The notes beneath the pieces are model-generated. The model had not been told where the DNA came from, did no database searches, and was given only the letters and a program-made list of their open reading frames with translations. From contig DCVU01000141.1 of the NCBI GenBank assembly GCA_002327415.1, forward strand, positions 1-28,448: DNA of 28,448 nucleotides, in the 5' to 3' direction. The stretch comes from Smithella sp. UBA2180 (lineage in GTDB: Bacteria > Desulfobacterota > Syntrophia > Syntrophales > Smithellaceae). A program made the position numbers and the translations under genes. Below, piece after piece: positions 9,556-17,213 of the stretch (positions within the stretch are counted from its first letter, which is position 1; every line of letters begins with the position of its first letter).

Positions 9556-9584
9556 AGTATAAGCAGAGCTACGTTATATGTCAA
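9556..9584 (-). promoter_or_regulatory. Sigma-70-type promoter for the PLD-helicase/methylase/OLD/UvrD operon
   Basis: Reading the minus strand, TTGACA (9584-9579) is followed by a 17-base spacer and TATACT (9561-9556). The -35 is perfect consensus, the spacing ideal, and the -10 is one mismatch from TATAAT. The start of transcription would be near 9549, leaving a leader of about 119 bases before the ATG at 9430. The first 11 bases of the element are identical to those of the opposite promoter. Confidence 0.75.
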
Positions 9585-9636
9585 CGAAATATTGCCCTTT
9601 ATGATTATTGTAATGATTATTGTAATTGACATATAA
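9574..9636. repeat. Perfect 11-base inverted repeat flanking the promoter centre
   Basis: TTATATGTCAA (9574-9584) and TTGACATATAA (9626-9636) are perfect inverted copies separated by 41 bases. Each contains the -35 hexamer of one of the two divergent promoters plus 5 bases of its spacer. The match beyond the -35 hexamer suggests a shared protein-binding site or duplication by inversion rather than only convergent promoter consensus. Confidence 0.8.
9601..9624 (+). repeat. Tandem 12-mer between the divergent promoters
   Basis: ATGATTATTGTA occurs twice head to tail (9601-9612 and 9613-9624), ending 1 base before the plus-strand -35 box. The 12-base period is close to one helical turn. Its place between two -35 boxes is where an activator or a shared repressor would bind. 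No known operator is recognised. Confidence 0.65.
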
Positions 9637-9654
9637 GGCCTTTCTTCTTATACT
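9626..9654 (+). promoter_or_regulatory. Sigma-70-type promoter for the GTPase-associated conflict operon
   Basis: TTGACA (9626-9631), a 17-base spacer and TATACT (9649-9654) form a near-consensus promoter. Transcription would start near 9661, about 37 bases before the ATG of the metallophosphoesterase gene at 9698. An AAAAGGG Shine-Dalgarno-like stretch at 9681-9687 lies 10 bases before that ATG. Confidence 0.8.
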
Positions 9655-9697
9655 TAGGAATAAAAGAAAAATGTCTTCTCAAAAGGGTATTCTGTGA

Positions 9698-11053
9698 ATG
9701 GCTGATAAATTAACGTTCCTACACCTGTCAGATATTCATTTTGATGCAGAGAAACAAGACAGGCTAGAGATGAATCGTGATCTTCGCGACCAACTTCAAA
9801 GAGATATAAAAAATGAATTAAAACCAAAATTAGGCGCATTCAATGGTGTTCTCGTTACAGGGGATATAGCGTATTCTGGCGAAGCGTGTGAATACGAACG
9901 GGCACAAAAATGGTTGGACGGACTATGTGCAATGATTGGTTGTGATGAATCACAAGTGTGGGTTGTGCCAGGCAATCATGATGTTGAAAGGAATAAGGTC
10001 AAAAACAGCAAGCCACTTAGCGACATTCATAAGATACTTCGGGAAAAGAAGATTTCTGAACTTGATAATGAAATAATCGCAACTTTGCGTGATGAAACGT
10101 ACAAGTCGATTTTATTCAATCCGATTGCCAATTACATTAAATTCGCCTCAAAATATGAATGTAATATCACACCGGAGAAACCTTTCTGGGAAAGCTCGGG
10201 GATGAAGTTGAATGAGATGAAGTTGAATGATGGGTCCGATTTATGCTTTTGGGGCATGACATCAACTATTGTTTCAGATGCTATGGATGACGTAAACACC
10301 GCGAAACTTGTGCTTGGACGTCCACAAGTCCTTATTCCCACAGAAGATCCGTCCAAGACATATGTCACATTATGCCATCATCCACTCGATTGGTTACATG
10401 ACCATGATAATATAGTGCCATACCTGAACTCAAGAGCACGGGTTGCATTATTTGGGCATAAACATAAGGAGTGGATCGTCCTACAAGAAGTCGAAGGAAA
10501 TAAAACATTATTCATCGTGGCCGGAGCTGTGCACCCGGAACGCGATTGTAAGTGGCAACCACGATACAACGTCATTTCTTTTGAAATTGAAGGAAAAGAG
10601 GCTAATCGCAGCCTGAAGGTATATGTTTATTCCCGCGTGTGGGGTGGAAAATCACCCTCTTTCCAAACGGATTGGAGCAAAGACGGCAAAGAATACCGTG
10701 AGTATACAATTCCTCTTGAAGTTTGGTATCCGCCACAAGCACAGAATTGTTTGGCTAAAGAGGCAGTTAAAATGGAAGATCAATCATGTCTGATGAAAAC
10801 CGTAAGAGGGGATTCCAGCAAACCTTCCCAAACAACTGGATCTAGAGAATTCACATATAAGTTTCTCAGCCTTCCTTTTCATGAGATTGTTTCAATTGGA
10901 GCTAAACTCGAACTCTTCCAAGACGAGGATGCGGGGGTGTCGGAGAGTGACCTTGTCGGGCGGTTCTGCGAACGGGCACAAACCCAAGGTAAGTTACAAG
11001 AGCTTATTACTAAGGTTATATCCACGTACGACAAAAAGAAAGGAGATAAGTAA
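9698..11053 (+). CDS. Calcineurin-like metallophosphoesterase with C-terminal adaptor-like domain (putative effector)
   Basis: The 451-residue protein shows all the metal-binding motifs of the calcineurin-like family: DIH (12-14), GD (55-56), GNHD (92-95), the HH pair (227-228) and GHKH (253-256). These would bind two metal ions and hydrolyse phosphoester bonds; the substrate (nucleic acid, cyclic or free nucleotide, or phosphoprotein) cannot be read from the sequence. After a low-complexity linker (about 345-390), roughly 60 C-terminal residues from FTYKFLSLPFHEIV onward form a small helical region. It resembles the effector-associated/adaptor domains that link effectors to GTPase conflict systems. 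There is no signal peptide, so it is cytoplasmic. It is the first gene of the operon, and its TAA overlaps the next ATG by one base (TAATG), with AAAGGAGA just upstream. The likely role is as the damaging effector, activated by the downstream GTPases. Confidence 0.88.
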   Translation: MADKLTFLHLSDIHFDAEKQDRLEMNRDLRDQLQRDIKNELKPKLGAFNGVLVTGDIAYSGEACEYERAQKWLDGLCAMIGCDESQVWVVPGNHDVERNKVKNSKPLSDIHKILREKKISELDNEIIATLRDETYKSILFNPIANYIKFASKYECNITPEKPFWESSGMKLNEMKLNDGSDLCFWGMTSTIVSDAMDDVNTAKLVLGRPQVLIPTEDPSKTYVTLCHHPLDWLHDHDNIVPYLNSRARVALFGHKHKEWIVLQEVEGNKTLFIVAGAVHPERDCKWQPRYNVISFEIEGKEANRSLKVYVYSRVWGGKSPSFQTDWSKDGKEYREYTIPLEVWYPPQAQNCLAKEAVKMEDQSCLMKTVRGDSSKPSQTTGSREFTYKFLSLPFHEIVSIGAKLELFQDEDAGVSESDLVGRFCERAQTQGKLQELITKVISTYDKKKGDK

Positions 11054-12171
11054 TGCACAAACATTTTTCTGATTGGTATCGAGAAATAGGCCTTGTCCCA
11101 ACACCCGAGTTGTTGGAAAAACGATGGGCAGCAGTAGAAACGATAGTAAAAGACATCAATGACAAAGAGCTTCTAGCACTTGTTTGCACACTTAATCATA
11201 GCGGTCACTGCTATCCACAGTATGCTGAGAAATTTGTCCAATATTTCTACAATACGGATACTACTTTTCCTATGCGCAACAACCAGAACGAATTAAGAGT
11301 TCTTGCCGGTGCATGTTTAGCAGAGATCTTTTTAAAGTCGGAGGATTTCGCACTAATTGCTGCGGCAGGTACAATAAGTAGTTCATTCGCTATTCCATCC
11401 GCAGAACCCCCTTTTGTAGATGTTACGAGGGATGCTGCGAACGCACTCGCTCAAGCGTCTTATGGGTTGCGGGCGGATTTTCAGTACAATGATATGCCAT
11501 CATACGGCCCACAATTGGATGCTGCATTACAGGCGCTGAAAACGCAGGCTGCGGCGAACAACTTGCAGCAGGTCCAATTGGTCACACCGCTTATTGACGG
11601 TTTGTTAAAAACAGAAACAATGCTCATTGAATTAGCCAAAAAAAGTCAGGGGTTTGTTGCACAAGCGCAATGCAGAATAGAAACACTTGCAGAAGAATGT
11701 AATGTTCTTTGGTGGCTGTTCGCTGGTCATAGCGATAATTTAAAAATGGCATTTACAGAGATTGATAAAAAGGCACTGCCAATCATTGTGGGCAAAGAAT
11801 TAGCTAACTTGATTACAAATCTACCTGGCCCTACTTCAGTAAAAGCCATTCTCGCCAAAGCTATACAGTGTCCACAAAAGGGAAATGACTGTTCACATTT
11901 CAAAATATCAGAGGCTGTAAATGCACTTACACCGGAGTGGCGAGCAAGCATTGCTGAAAGCGATCGGACGACTGCTTGCGCATTCCCTTGCGTATTTCCG
12001 CTTCATGTTGCTATTGCAATTGCGGTAGACCTTGGCGTGGCCGACTGGGATAAAGCATTTATCAAGAAGATCGATCATTTGAAATCGGATAGTGTGTTCT
12101 CTAGTACTGAGCTCGCATACCAGTTTTATTTAGAGAGCCTTATACTACAGTATGTAGACGTTAAGGAGTGA
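11053..12171 (+). CDS. GTPase-associated system all-helical protein (GASH-like)
   Basis: This 372-residue soluble protein has no signal peptide, membrane segment or catalytic motif. Long stretches are Ala/Leu/Gln-rich and predicted helical by composition. The C-terminal segment, about residues 315-368 (starting near VFPLHVAIAIAVDLGVADW and ending in QFYLESLILQ), matches my memory of the conserved end of GASH proteins, which accompany double-GTPase conflict systems. It lies between the effector gene and the two GTPase genes, with a strong AAAGGAGA Shine-Dalgarno site inside the end of the previous gene. It is presumably an adaptor or scaffold between switch and effector. The assignment is from remembered family pattern and context, not from a search. 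Confidence 0.75.
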   Translation: MHKHFSDWYREIGLVPTPELLEKRWAAVETIVKDINDKELLALVCTLNHSGHCYPQYAEKFVQYFYNTDTTFPMRNNQNELRVLAGACLAEIFLKSEDFALIAAAGTISSSFAIPSAEPPFVDVTRDAANALAQASYGLRADFQYNDMPSYGPQLDAALQALKTQAAANNLQQVQLVTPLIDGLLKTETMLIELAKKSQGFVAQAQCRIETLAEECNVLWWLFAGHSDNLKMAFTEIDKKALPIIVGKELANLITNLPGPTSVKAILAKAIQCPQKGNDCSHFKISEAVNALTPEWRASIAESDRTTACAFPCVFPLHVAIAIAVDLGVADWDKAFIKKIDHLKSDSVFSSTELAYQFYLESLILQYVDVKE

Positions 12172-12174
12172 ACA

Positions 12175-13158
12175 ATGGCAGAACAAGGAGAGGCAGGGCA
12201 GGGATCAGCGCCTACGGCGCTCATGGATAGTGTTTCTTCAGTTGCGGAAGAAACACAACAGGAAGTTGCAACCATTATCGACTTCCCCTGGGGTGAGGCA
12301 TTTACACCCTTAACAGCACGGCTTATAACACAGCAACGCCCAACGCGTCTCATTATTATTGCTGGCGGTGTTAAATCTGGTAAATCAACTCTCTTAGGAA
12401 CTATATACGAGAAATTTTACTCAGGCCTATTTGCGGATTACCGCTTTGCTGGCTCGAAAACACTCCTTGAGTTTGAAAGGATTTGCCATGATTCGCGGAT
12501 AGCATCCAACCGGACAAATCCTGAAACGGAAAGGACCAAGTACACATCGGATTTCAGATTGCTGCACCTTGAAGTCCAAAACACAAATACCAATAAAAAA
12601 CATGATATACTGTTTACCGATATCACGGGGGAGATATTTGATGATATACGGGATTCAAGCGATGAATGCCAAAGACACCCTATTTTATTGCGTTGTGATC
12701 ATTTCGCACTGTGTTTAGATGGAGAAAAACTTAGTAATGCCCTCACCCGAGGGAAGGAGATCAGCGATGGCGTGATGATTATCAGAAGACTTCTTGATAT
12801 GGAAATACTTGGAAAGCATTCTTTTGTAGATATTCTTTTTACAAAACTGGACATTGTTGCTGCTGCGGAGAGAGAAGACGGAGCGTTGAAGACCTACATA
12901 GAAGATATTAAGGTAAGCAAGTTCCAAAAACTTTTCAGTTCGCGGGTTTCGAAATTGAGCATTAGCGATATCGCTGCCAGACCTGATGCGTTGAATAATA
13001 GTGAGCTGAATTTAGGCTATGGTATTGATGCCCTTTTGAATAGATGGGTGGAATGCTATCCTTCTTCTAGAATAAAAAAAATAGAAGAGGTGAAAGTGTA
13101 CCCCCGCATCCGTGCTATTGACAAGTTTACATTAACCCATGACGATGTGAGAATATGA
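12175..13158 (+). CDS. P-loop GTPase of a double-GTPase conflict system, first copy
   Basis: The protein has 327 residues. After about 50 residues of Ala/Glu-rich leader come Walker A GGVKSGKST (64-72), a switch II motif DITG (149-152) and a base-recognition motif TKLD (223-226). This is the G1, G3, G4 order of TRAFAC-class GTPases. TKLD is a normal T/NKxD variant, so guanine specificity is expected. A start at ATG 12175 is supported by AAGGAG 9 bases upstream and a 3-base gap from the previous stop. It overlaps the second GTPase gene by ATGA. In such systems paired GTPases are thought to act as nucleotide-controlled switches for the effector. Confidence 0.87.
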   Translation: MAEQGEAGQGSAPTALMDSVSSVAEETQQEVATIIDFPWGEAFTPLTARLITQQRPTRLIIIAGGVKSGKSTLLGTIYEKFYSGLFADYRFAGSKTLLEFERICHDSRIASNRTNPETERTKYTSDFRLLHLEVQNTNTNKKHDILFTDITGEIFDDIRDSSDECQRHPILLRCDHFALCLDGEKLSNALTRGKEISDGVMIIRRLLDMEILGKHSFVDILFTKLDIVAAAEREDGALKTYIEDIKVSKFQKLFSSRVSKLSISDIAARPDALNNSELNLGYGIDALLNRWVECYPSSRIKKIEEVKVYPRIRAIDKFTLTHDDVRI

Positions 13159-14054
13159 TGACAACAAACGGAAATCCAGAACTCTTGATTGCCGGTTACC
13201 CCAAAGCCGGAAAAACGACATACTTAGCCGCACTATGGTATGTCATAAATCAGCCGGATGAACTAAATACAGGCCTGTGTTTGCATAAACTTGAGGGTAA
13301 CGATACTTATCTAAACATGATACAAAACCAATGGCTAGGATATGAAGAGGTGGAACGTACAAAACTTTCCTCAGAGAAGGCGATCTTCTTTGAAATACAA
13401 GATTCGATTAGTGGAAAAGTTTTAGGCTTATCTTTCCCAGATTTATCCGGAGAGAGATTCGATCAGCAATTTGAGGAAAGACATTGCTTTAGTGATTTTG
13501 CCGACCTCGTAGCCAAAGCGACTGGCTGCCTCGTCTTTATTCATAGTGGTCAAGTGATTAAGTCTGTCGCCATCGCAGCAGCCGAACCAGTGATACATAT
13601 CCTTGAAGGACAAAGCAATGTTCCGGGTTTGGATAAAGATGCTGGAATGCCTGAGAAACCAGTACCCTGGAATCGAACGATGCCGTGCATACAAGTTAAA
13701 ACAATAGAGTTGCTGCAGTTTATCGCATACTTACGTGGTTCTGCCGAACCTTTTCGTGTTGCAATAGTGCTATCTGCTTGGGATTTGGTCGAAAGCCAGA
13801 AAGAAACGCCTTCCGTCTTTCTTGAAAAGCATTTACCTATGCTGTATCAATTCCTTTTGGCAAACACCGATGTATTTTCTTATAGAATTTTTGGGATTAG
13901 TGCCACAGGCGTCGATGTGGGTAAAGACAATAGACCAAATGTTGACAAATATGCTACTGAAATTCATAAACCAACTGATAGAATCAAAGTCCAATCCGAG
14001 GATGAAAATACACTCTCTCACGATTTGACTTTACCAATGAAATGGGTGCTGTGA
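13155..14054 (+). CDS. P-loop GTPase-like NTPase of a double-GTPase conflict system, second copy
   Basis: This 299-residue protein has Walker A GYPKAGKTT (14-22) very near its start, a switch II DLSG motif (96-99), and SAWD (207-210) at the place of the NKxD base-recognition motif. The missing Asn/Lys could mean relaxed nucleotide specificity. It is only distantly similar to the preceding GTPase, so the pair is not a recent duplication. The start overlaps the previous stop (ATATGATGA, with two adjacent ATGs), and there is no strong Shine-Dalgarno site, so translation is probably coupled. The two proteins likely work as a heteromeric switch. Confidence 0.85.
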   Translation: MMTTNGNPELLIAGYPKAGKTTYLAALWYVINQPDELNTGLCLHKLEGNDTYLNMIQNQWLGYEEVERTKLSSEKAIFFEIQDSISGKVLGLSFPDLSGERFDQQFEERHCFSDFADLVAKATGCLVFIHSGQVIKSVAIAAAEPVIHILEGQSNVPGLDKDAGMPEKPVPWNRTMPCIQVKTIELLQFIAYLRGSAEPFRVAIVLSAWDLVESQKETPSVFLEKHLPMLYQFLLANTDVFSYRIFGISATGVDVGKDNRPNVDKYATEIHKPTDRIKVQSEDENTLSHDLTLPMKWVL

Positions 14055-14057
14055 ACT

Positions 14058-16040
14058 ATGGGGCAAATTATCCCAATTGATATAGAACAAACTCTTCACG
14101 GTTACAGTGATGGACATAGGTTACTTGCCAGTTCGACTGAAATAAGTAAAGAAGCACATAGAACCATCCTGGTACTGAGTGATATGTCTGGCCCTAGCAT
14201 GCAAGATGGATTCGAGGAGTATGTGACCGGATATCCGCTAGCTAATTTAGAAGGGTACGCTTTCTCAAAAACTTGGTTTGCCCCGGAAATGTCACGTCCC
14301 GGCTGTGTATGGACGCACACACTTATTCTTTCAAACAAAACACTTAGCCTACTTGAAGATTTGCGTATACTCCTCCCGCTCTTTAGACGTCCTAAAAGTC
14401 AATTGGATTTCACGGACTATACAGAGTCGATTAAATATGAACAATTGGGCAACACAGTAGAATTATCGAGAAACGCATGCCATCCCTTAACCTCAGCTAT
14501 TCTTTCTGAACTATACGGTTATGAAAATGACAATCCGGTAGCTCTGACATCGAAAGAACCTCTTATTCTTGAAAACACACTAATAGCGATTTGGTCACAA
14601 CAGTGGCCGAAGCTTCGTCAACAATTCAGTTTCTGTTCAGGTGCAATGTCCGTGCGCTTATTAAATGGTAAGCCATTTAGTTTTCAGATTATTCCTTTAA
14701 GTCAACGCCGGCAATTCGAAAGGGACTTGAAAGATTTGCGATTTGTGGAAAATAAATTGACAACTGAACATCAAGAGGGATGGATAAATAGCTTACTTGA
14801 AGATATTCCCAAAACTACAAGCACGCCACTTCGCAAATTTCTAAAATGTTTTGGAGGTAATACAAGAAATCTACTGAGTAAATTAACCATATTATATGAT
14901 CAGAGTCATGCCATACCTGCAAGCAAGACGAAAGCGAGAGACCTGATAAACTCGTTCTATCATCTTTTCCCCGACGCGAACGAGTCTTTTCCCGAATTAG
15001 TACATTGCATTTTAGGTCGACACTTGGGTATATGCGAAAGCAAGATACTCGGTATTTCAGAATACGAAATGCTATTTGGCCTCGCTACTTATAATGACGG
15101 CAATATCTTAAACCCGAGTTATGTCGATGCAAATGCACGAGCAGTGCAATTCTTTATTGACGACAAACCAAAGGCCATCACATTAATGTCCCATATTATT
15201 GAGAACAAGATAACGCCAATCGGTCAAGTAATGCTTAATAGTTTTGCCTCTACAATCAGTACAAAAGATCTCAGAGATATTTCGGATAAACATAGGGGGC
15301 TACTATTTGCACTGGCCTCTGTTGCACCGGTTCTCACCGCAAATTCTGAAATTTGGAAAATGGGGCATTCAGAACAACTTACACTGCTAGAGACCATTTC
15401 GATCGATAAATTATCGGATCTGGAAACGTCTGCATTGATTACTGCGCTTATTGAGGCAGGCGCAAGTTCAATAAGTGATGAGCTCTTTAGTAAATTTGAT
15501 TTCCGTCTAATAGAATCTCTATTGGCATTTATTGATAAGCATGGAAGCTTACCAGGTGACACAAATGAATGGTCTAATATAATGCGCAATAAACCTGGAT
15601 TAATAATCAAGTGGCTGAAAAATCACTCGCTGAATAGCCCCAAGACCTTTACCTTTATAGCGATAAGCCTTGATCCTAGCGGTGAAGTTGCTTCACAAGA
15701 TAATGTTGCACTTTGGGCACGGTTACTCAATCACTTTAAAGATGATATTTGTGGCCAAGATGCCATAGCCTTGTCTTATTTCCTGATGCCAATAGCGTTG
15801 GATAACTTTGGACAGGATGCAAATTACTTAGCAACGTATGCGTTTCCCTATGTTCACGATGCATTATCCAAGAACCAATTAAATTGGCGCACATGGAAAC
15901 TTATTGAGCCATTGTTGCCTGAATTACCATGGCATTGGTTTCGCTCCTGGGACAAGTGCGAGCGCCTTCGCATGGCAATGGAGAATAGAGGCTTGAAGGA
16001 CGTTCTTGCGAGAAATGGTATACTGCACAACGGTAATTAA
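14058..16040 (+). CDS. GAP1-type GTPase-associated protein
   Basis: This 660-residue cytoplasmic protein begins with the N-terminal hallmark QTLHGYSDGHRLLASS (11-26), followed by a TGYPLA segment and GCVWTHTLIL (82-91). I recognise these as the N-terminal domain of GTPase-associated protein 1. The remaining 450 or so residues are mostly helical with no catalytic motif, resembling a long helical-repeat middle and C-terminal region. It is the last gene of the operon, 3 bases after the second GTPase. In the predicted systems GAP1 is the large constant partner of the GTPases and may sense the trigger or hold the complex. No clear terminator follows. Its biochemical activity is unknown to me. Confidence 0.82.
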   Translation: MGQIIPIDIEQTLHGYSDGHRLLASSTEISKEAHRTILVLSDMSGPSMQDGFEEYVTGYPLANLEGYAFSKTWFAPEMSRPGCVWTHTLILSNKTLSLLEDLRILLPLFRRPKSQLDFTDYTESIKYEQLGNTVELSRNACHPLTSAILSELYGYENDNPVALTSKEPLILENTLIAIWSQQWPKLRQQFSFCSGAMSVRLLNGKPFSFQIIPLSQRRQFERDLKDLRFVENKLTTEHQEGWINSLLEDIPKTTSTPLRKFLKCFGGNTRNLLSKLTILYDQSHAIPASKTKARDLINSFYHLFPDANESFPELVHCILGRHLGICESKILGISEYEMLFGLATYNDGNILNPSYVDANARAVQFFIDDKPKAITLMSHIIENKITPIGQVMLNSFASTISTKDLRDISDKHRGLLFALASVAPVLTANSEIWKMGHSEQLTLLETISIDKLSDLETSALITALIEAGASSISDELFSKFDFRLIESLLAFIDKHGSLPGDTNEWSNIMRNKPGLIIKWLKNHSLNSPKTFTFIAISLDPSGEVASQDNVALWARLLNHFKDDICGQDAIALSYFLMPIALDNFGQDANYLATYAFPYVHDALSKNQLNWRTWKLIEPLLPELPWHWFRSWDKCERLRMAMENRGLKDVLARNGILHNGN

Positions 16041-16284
16041 ATGCTGATTATGTGGCAATTATAAGAACACCATACTAAATTATCCCTTGATAAAAAACTG
16101 TATTTCTAGGGTAAATCTTTGATCTTTTATATCCTAGTATTTTTACGATTACATACATTAATCTTAAAGATACCGTTTTTTAAGAAAATATATTTGTTTG
16201 ATAACACAAAGCCACATATATTCGAGATTGGTTCAAACTGATTTTGCTCTTGAACATTTCTTATCATCATTTCACTTACTCTAT
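16041..16284. other. AT-rich convergent intergenic region
   Basis: These 244 bases lie between the 3' ends of the GAP1 gene (plus) and the S26 peptidase gene (minus). They contain no convincing ORF. A weak inverted repeat GTTCAA (16231-16236) / TTGAAC (16250-16255) is present without a T-tract. No good intrinsic terminator is visible for either operon. This is the junction between tra genes and defence cargo, but I see no integrase site or long direct repeat. Confidence 0.6.
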
Positions 16285-16797
16285 TTATAAAAGTGGATAT
16301 AGCGTTGCAATGATATCTTTTGCTTTTATAAACCCAAAATATCTTGAGTCGTACGAATCTACATGATCACCCACCAAAAACATATTGCCTTCTGGAATTT
16401 TTCCGGAGAATTCGAACTTTTTCAATCTTTCCCCGCCTAGCGAATATTCTTTAGCCTTCGCGATTAATTTATTTTTGCAATAAAATTCATTCCCGATATT
16501 TTTTAATTCTTCACCGGCAGCACACCCGATTTTTTTTATTTGTGAATCCTCACCGTCGTCTTTAATCATTCTTACCAGTTTAGGGGGAAGATCGCTTTCC
16601 GGTTTGCTCTTTAACAAAGAGAACATCACATAATCACCTGTTTTTAATTTTTCTATTTGCTTGCTTTTTATAATGAAAAATATCCTCTTATTAAGAGAAG
16701 GTGTGGTCGTTACTGCGAAATAATTGGGGACTGCTGCACCGGCAATAACAATTAATATTATTACTATAAATATCTTATATTTTTTCCAAATGGTCAT
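16285..16797 (-). CDS. S26-family signal peptidase of the conjugation system (TrhF/plasmid TraF-peptidase type)
   Basis: The 170-residue protein has one N-terminal membrane helix (about 8-27), then TTPSLNKR with the probable nucleophile Ser34, GDYVMF (54-59), a lysine pair K88-K89 followed by IGCAAGEE, and the C-terminal box GDHVDSYDSRYFG (143-155). This is the Ser/Lys dyad signature of signal peptidase I relatives. In R27/SXT-like F-type systems and in P-type systems such an enzyme matures conjugation proteins such as pilin. It is the last gene of the minus-strand tra series, 4 bases after trbI. It should not be confused with the thioredoxin-like TraF at 22078. Its active site faces the periplasm. 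Confidence 0.85.
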   Translation of the reverse strand: MTIWKKYKIFIVIILIVIAGAAVPNYFAVTTTPSLNKRIFFIIKSKQIEKLKTGDYVMFSLLKSKPESDLPPKLVRMIKDDGEDSQIKKIGCAAGEELKNIGNEFYCKNKLIAKAKEYSLGGERLKKFEFSGKIPEGNMFLVGDHVDSYDSRYFGFIKAKDIIATLYPLL

Positions 16798-16801
16798 TTT
16801 A

Positions 16802-17140
16802 TTATTGTGAAAGATCGATGATTTCCGCCCCTCTCAATATCACATCACTCATTACTACCACTTTTCTTTTCCCAAGATCATTTACCATCGCTTCGAGCTT
16901 ATCCATATTGGCTTTAAATTGTTCTTCCGATATTTTACCGTTTACAAGGCCGCTTTTTTGCTTTTCCAAAAACCCCTTAATATCAATGCCAACAATGCTT
17001 CGGCTTTGTTGAGGCTTTAATATGTAGTTATGATAAACAAATAAAGAGGCCGTTGTTACAACAATATTTAATAAAATAATTACCAGGTAATTAAACTTTT
17101 TTTCATTTTCAGGCTTATTTTCTCTTTTCTCTTCCGTCAT
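16802..17140 (-). CDS. trbI: F-type conjugative transfer protein TrbI
   Basis: The 112-residue protein starts at ATG 17140 (MTEEKRENK), chosen because AAAGGGG ends 8 bases upstream; the ATG two codons earlier (17146) would be only 2 bases from that site. It has a short charged cytoplasmic N-terminus, one membrane helix (about 17-37), and a periplasmic part with the pattern typical of F-type TrbI: GIDIKGFLEK, a central coiled segment, and KVVVMSDVILRGAEIIDLS at the end. TrbI influences pilus outgrowth and retraction in F. Here it follows the traG gene rather than lying before traW as in F, and is separated from traG by an oppositely oriented small gene. Confidence 0.8.
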   Translation of the reverse strand: MTEEKRENKPENEKKFNYLVIILLNIVVTTASLFVYHNYILKPQQSRSIVGIDIKGFLEKQKSGLVNGKISEEQFKANMDKLEAMVNDLGKRKVVVMSDVILRGAEIIDLSQ

Positions 17141-17213
17141 TTTCATTGCCCCTTTAATTATTTTGCTTTTATTTGAGTTATTATGATATAAAATGTTCAA
17201 AATGGAGTATTTT

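Larger units (their letters stand above)
9431..9697. other. Intergenic regulatory region between divergent defence operons
   Basis: This 267-base AT-rich stretch separates the start codons of the minus-strand PLD-helicase operon and the plus-strand GTPase-system operon. It holds two outward-facing promoters (9556-9584 minus, 9626-9654 plus), a tandem 12-mer between them, and an untranslated leader of about 119 bases on the minus side. I found no convincing small gene on either strand. Confidence 0.8.

Noticed and set aside
9654..9839. Minus-strand ORF overlapping the plus-strand promoter and the phosphoesterase start
   Set aside because: It would be antisense to the catalytic DIH motif region and spans the plus-strand -10 box; no start signals.
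15224..15610. Minus-strand ORF of 128 codons
   Set aside because: It is inside the GAP1-type gene on the other strand, with no independent support.
16231..16255. Inverted repeat GTTCAA/TTGAAC as a bidirectional terminator between convergent operons
   Set aside because: The stem is only 6 AT-rich pairs with a 13-base loop and no T-tract on either side.
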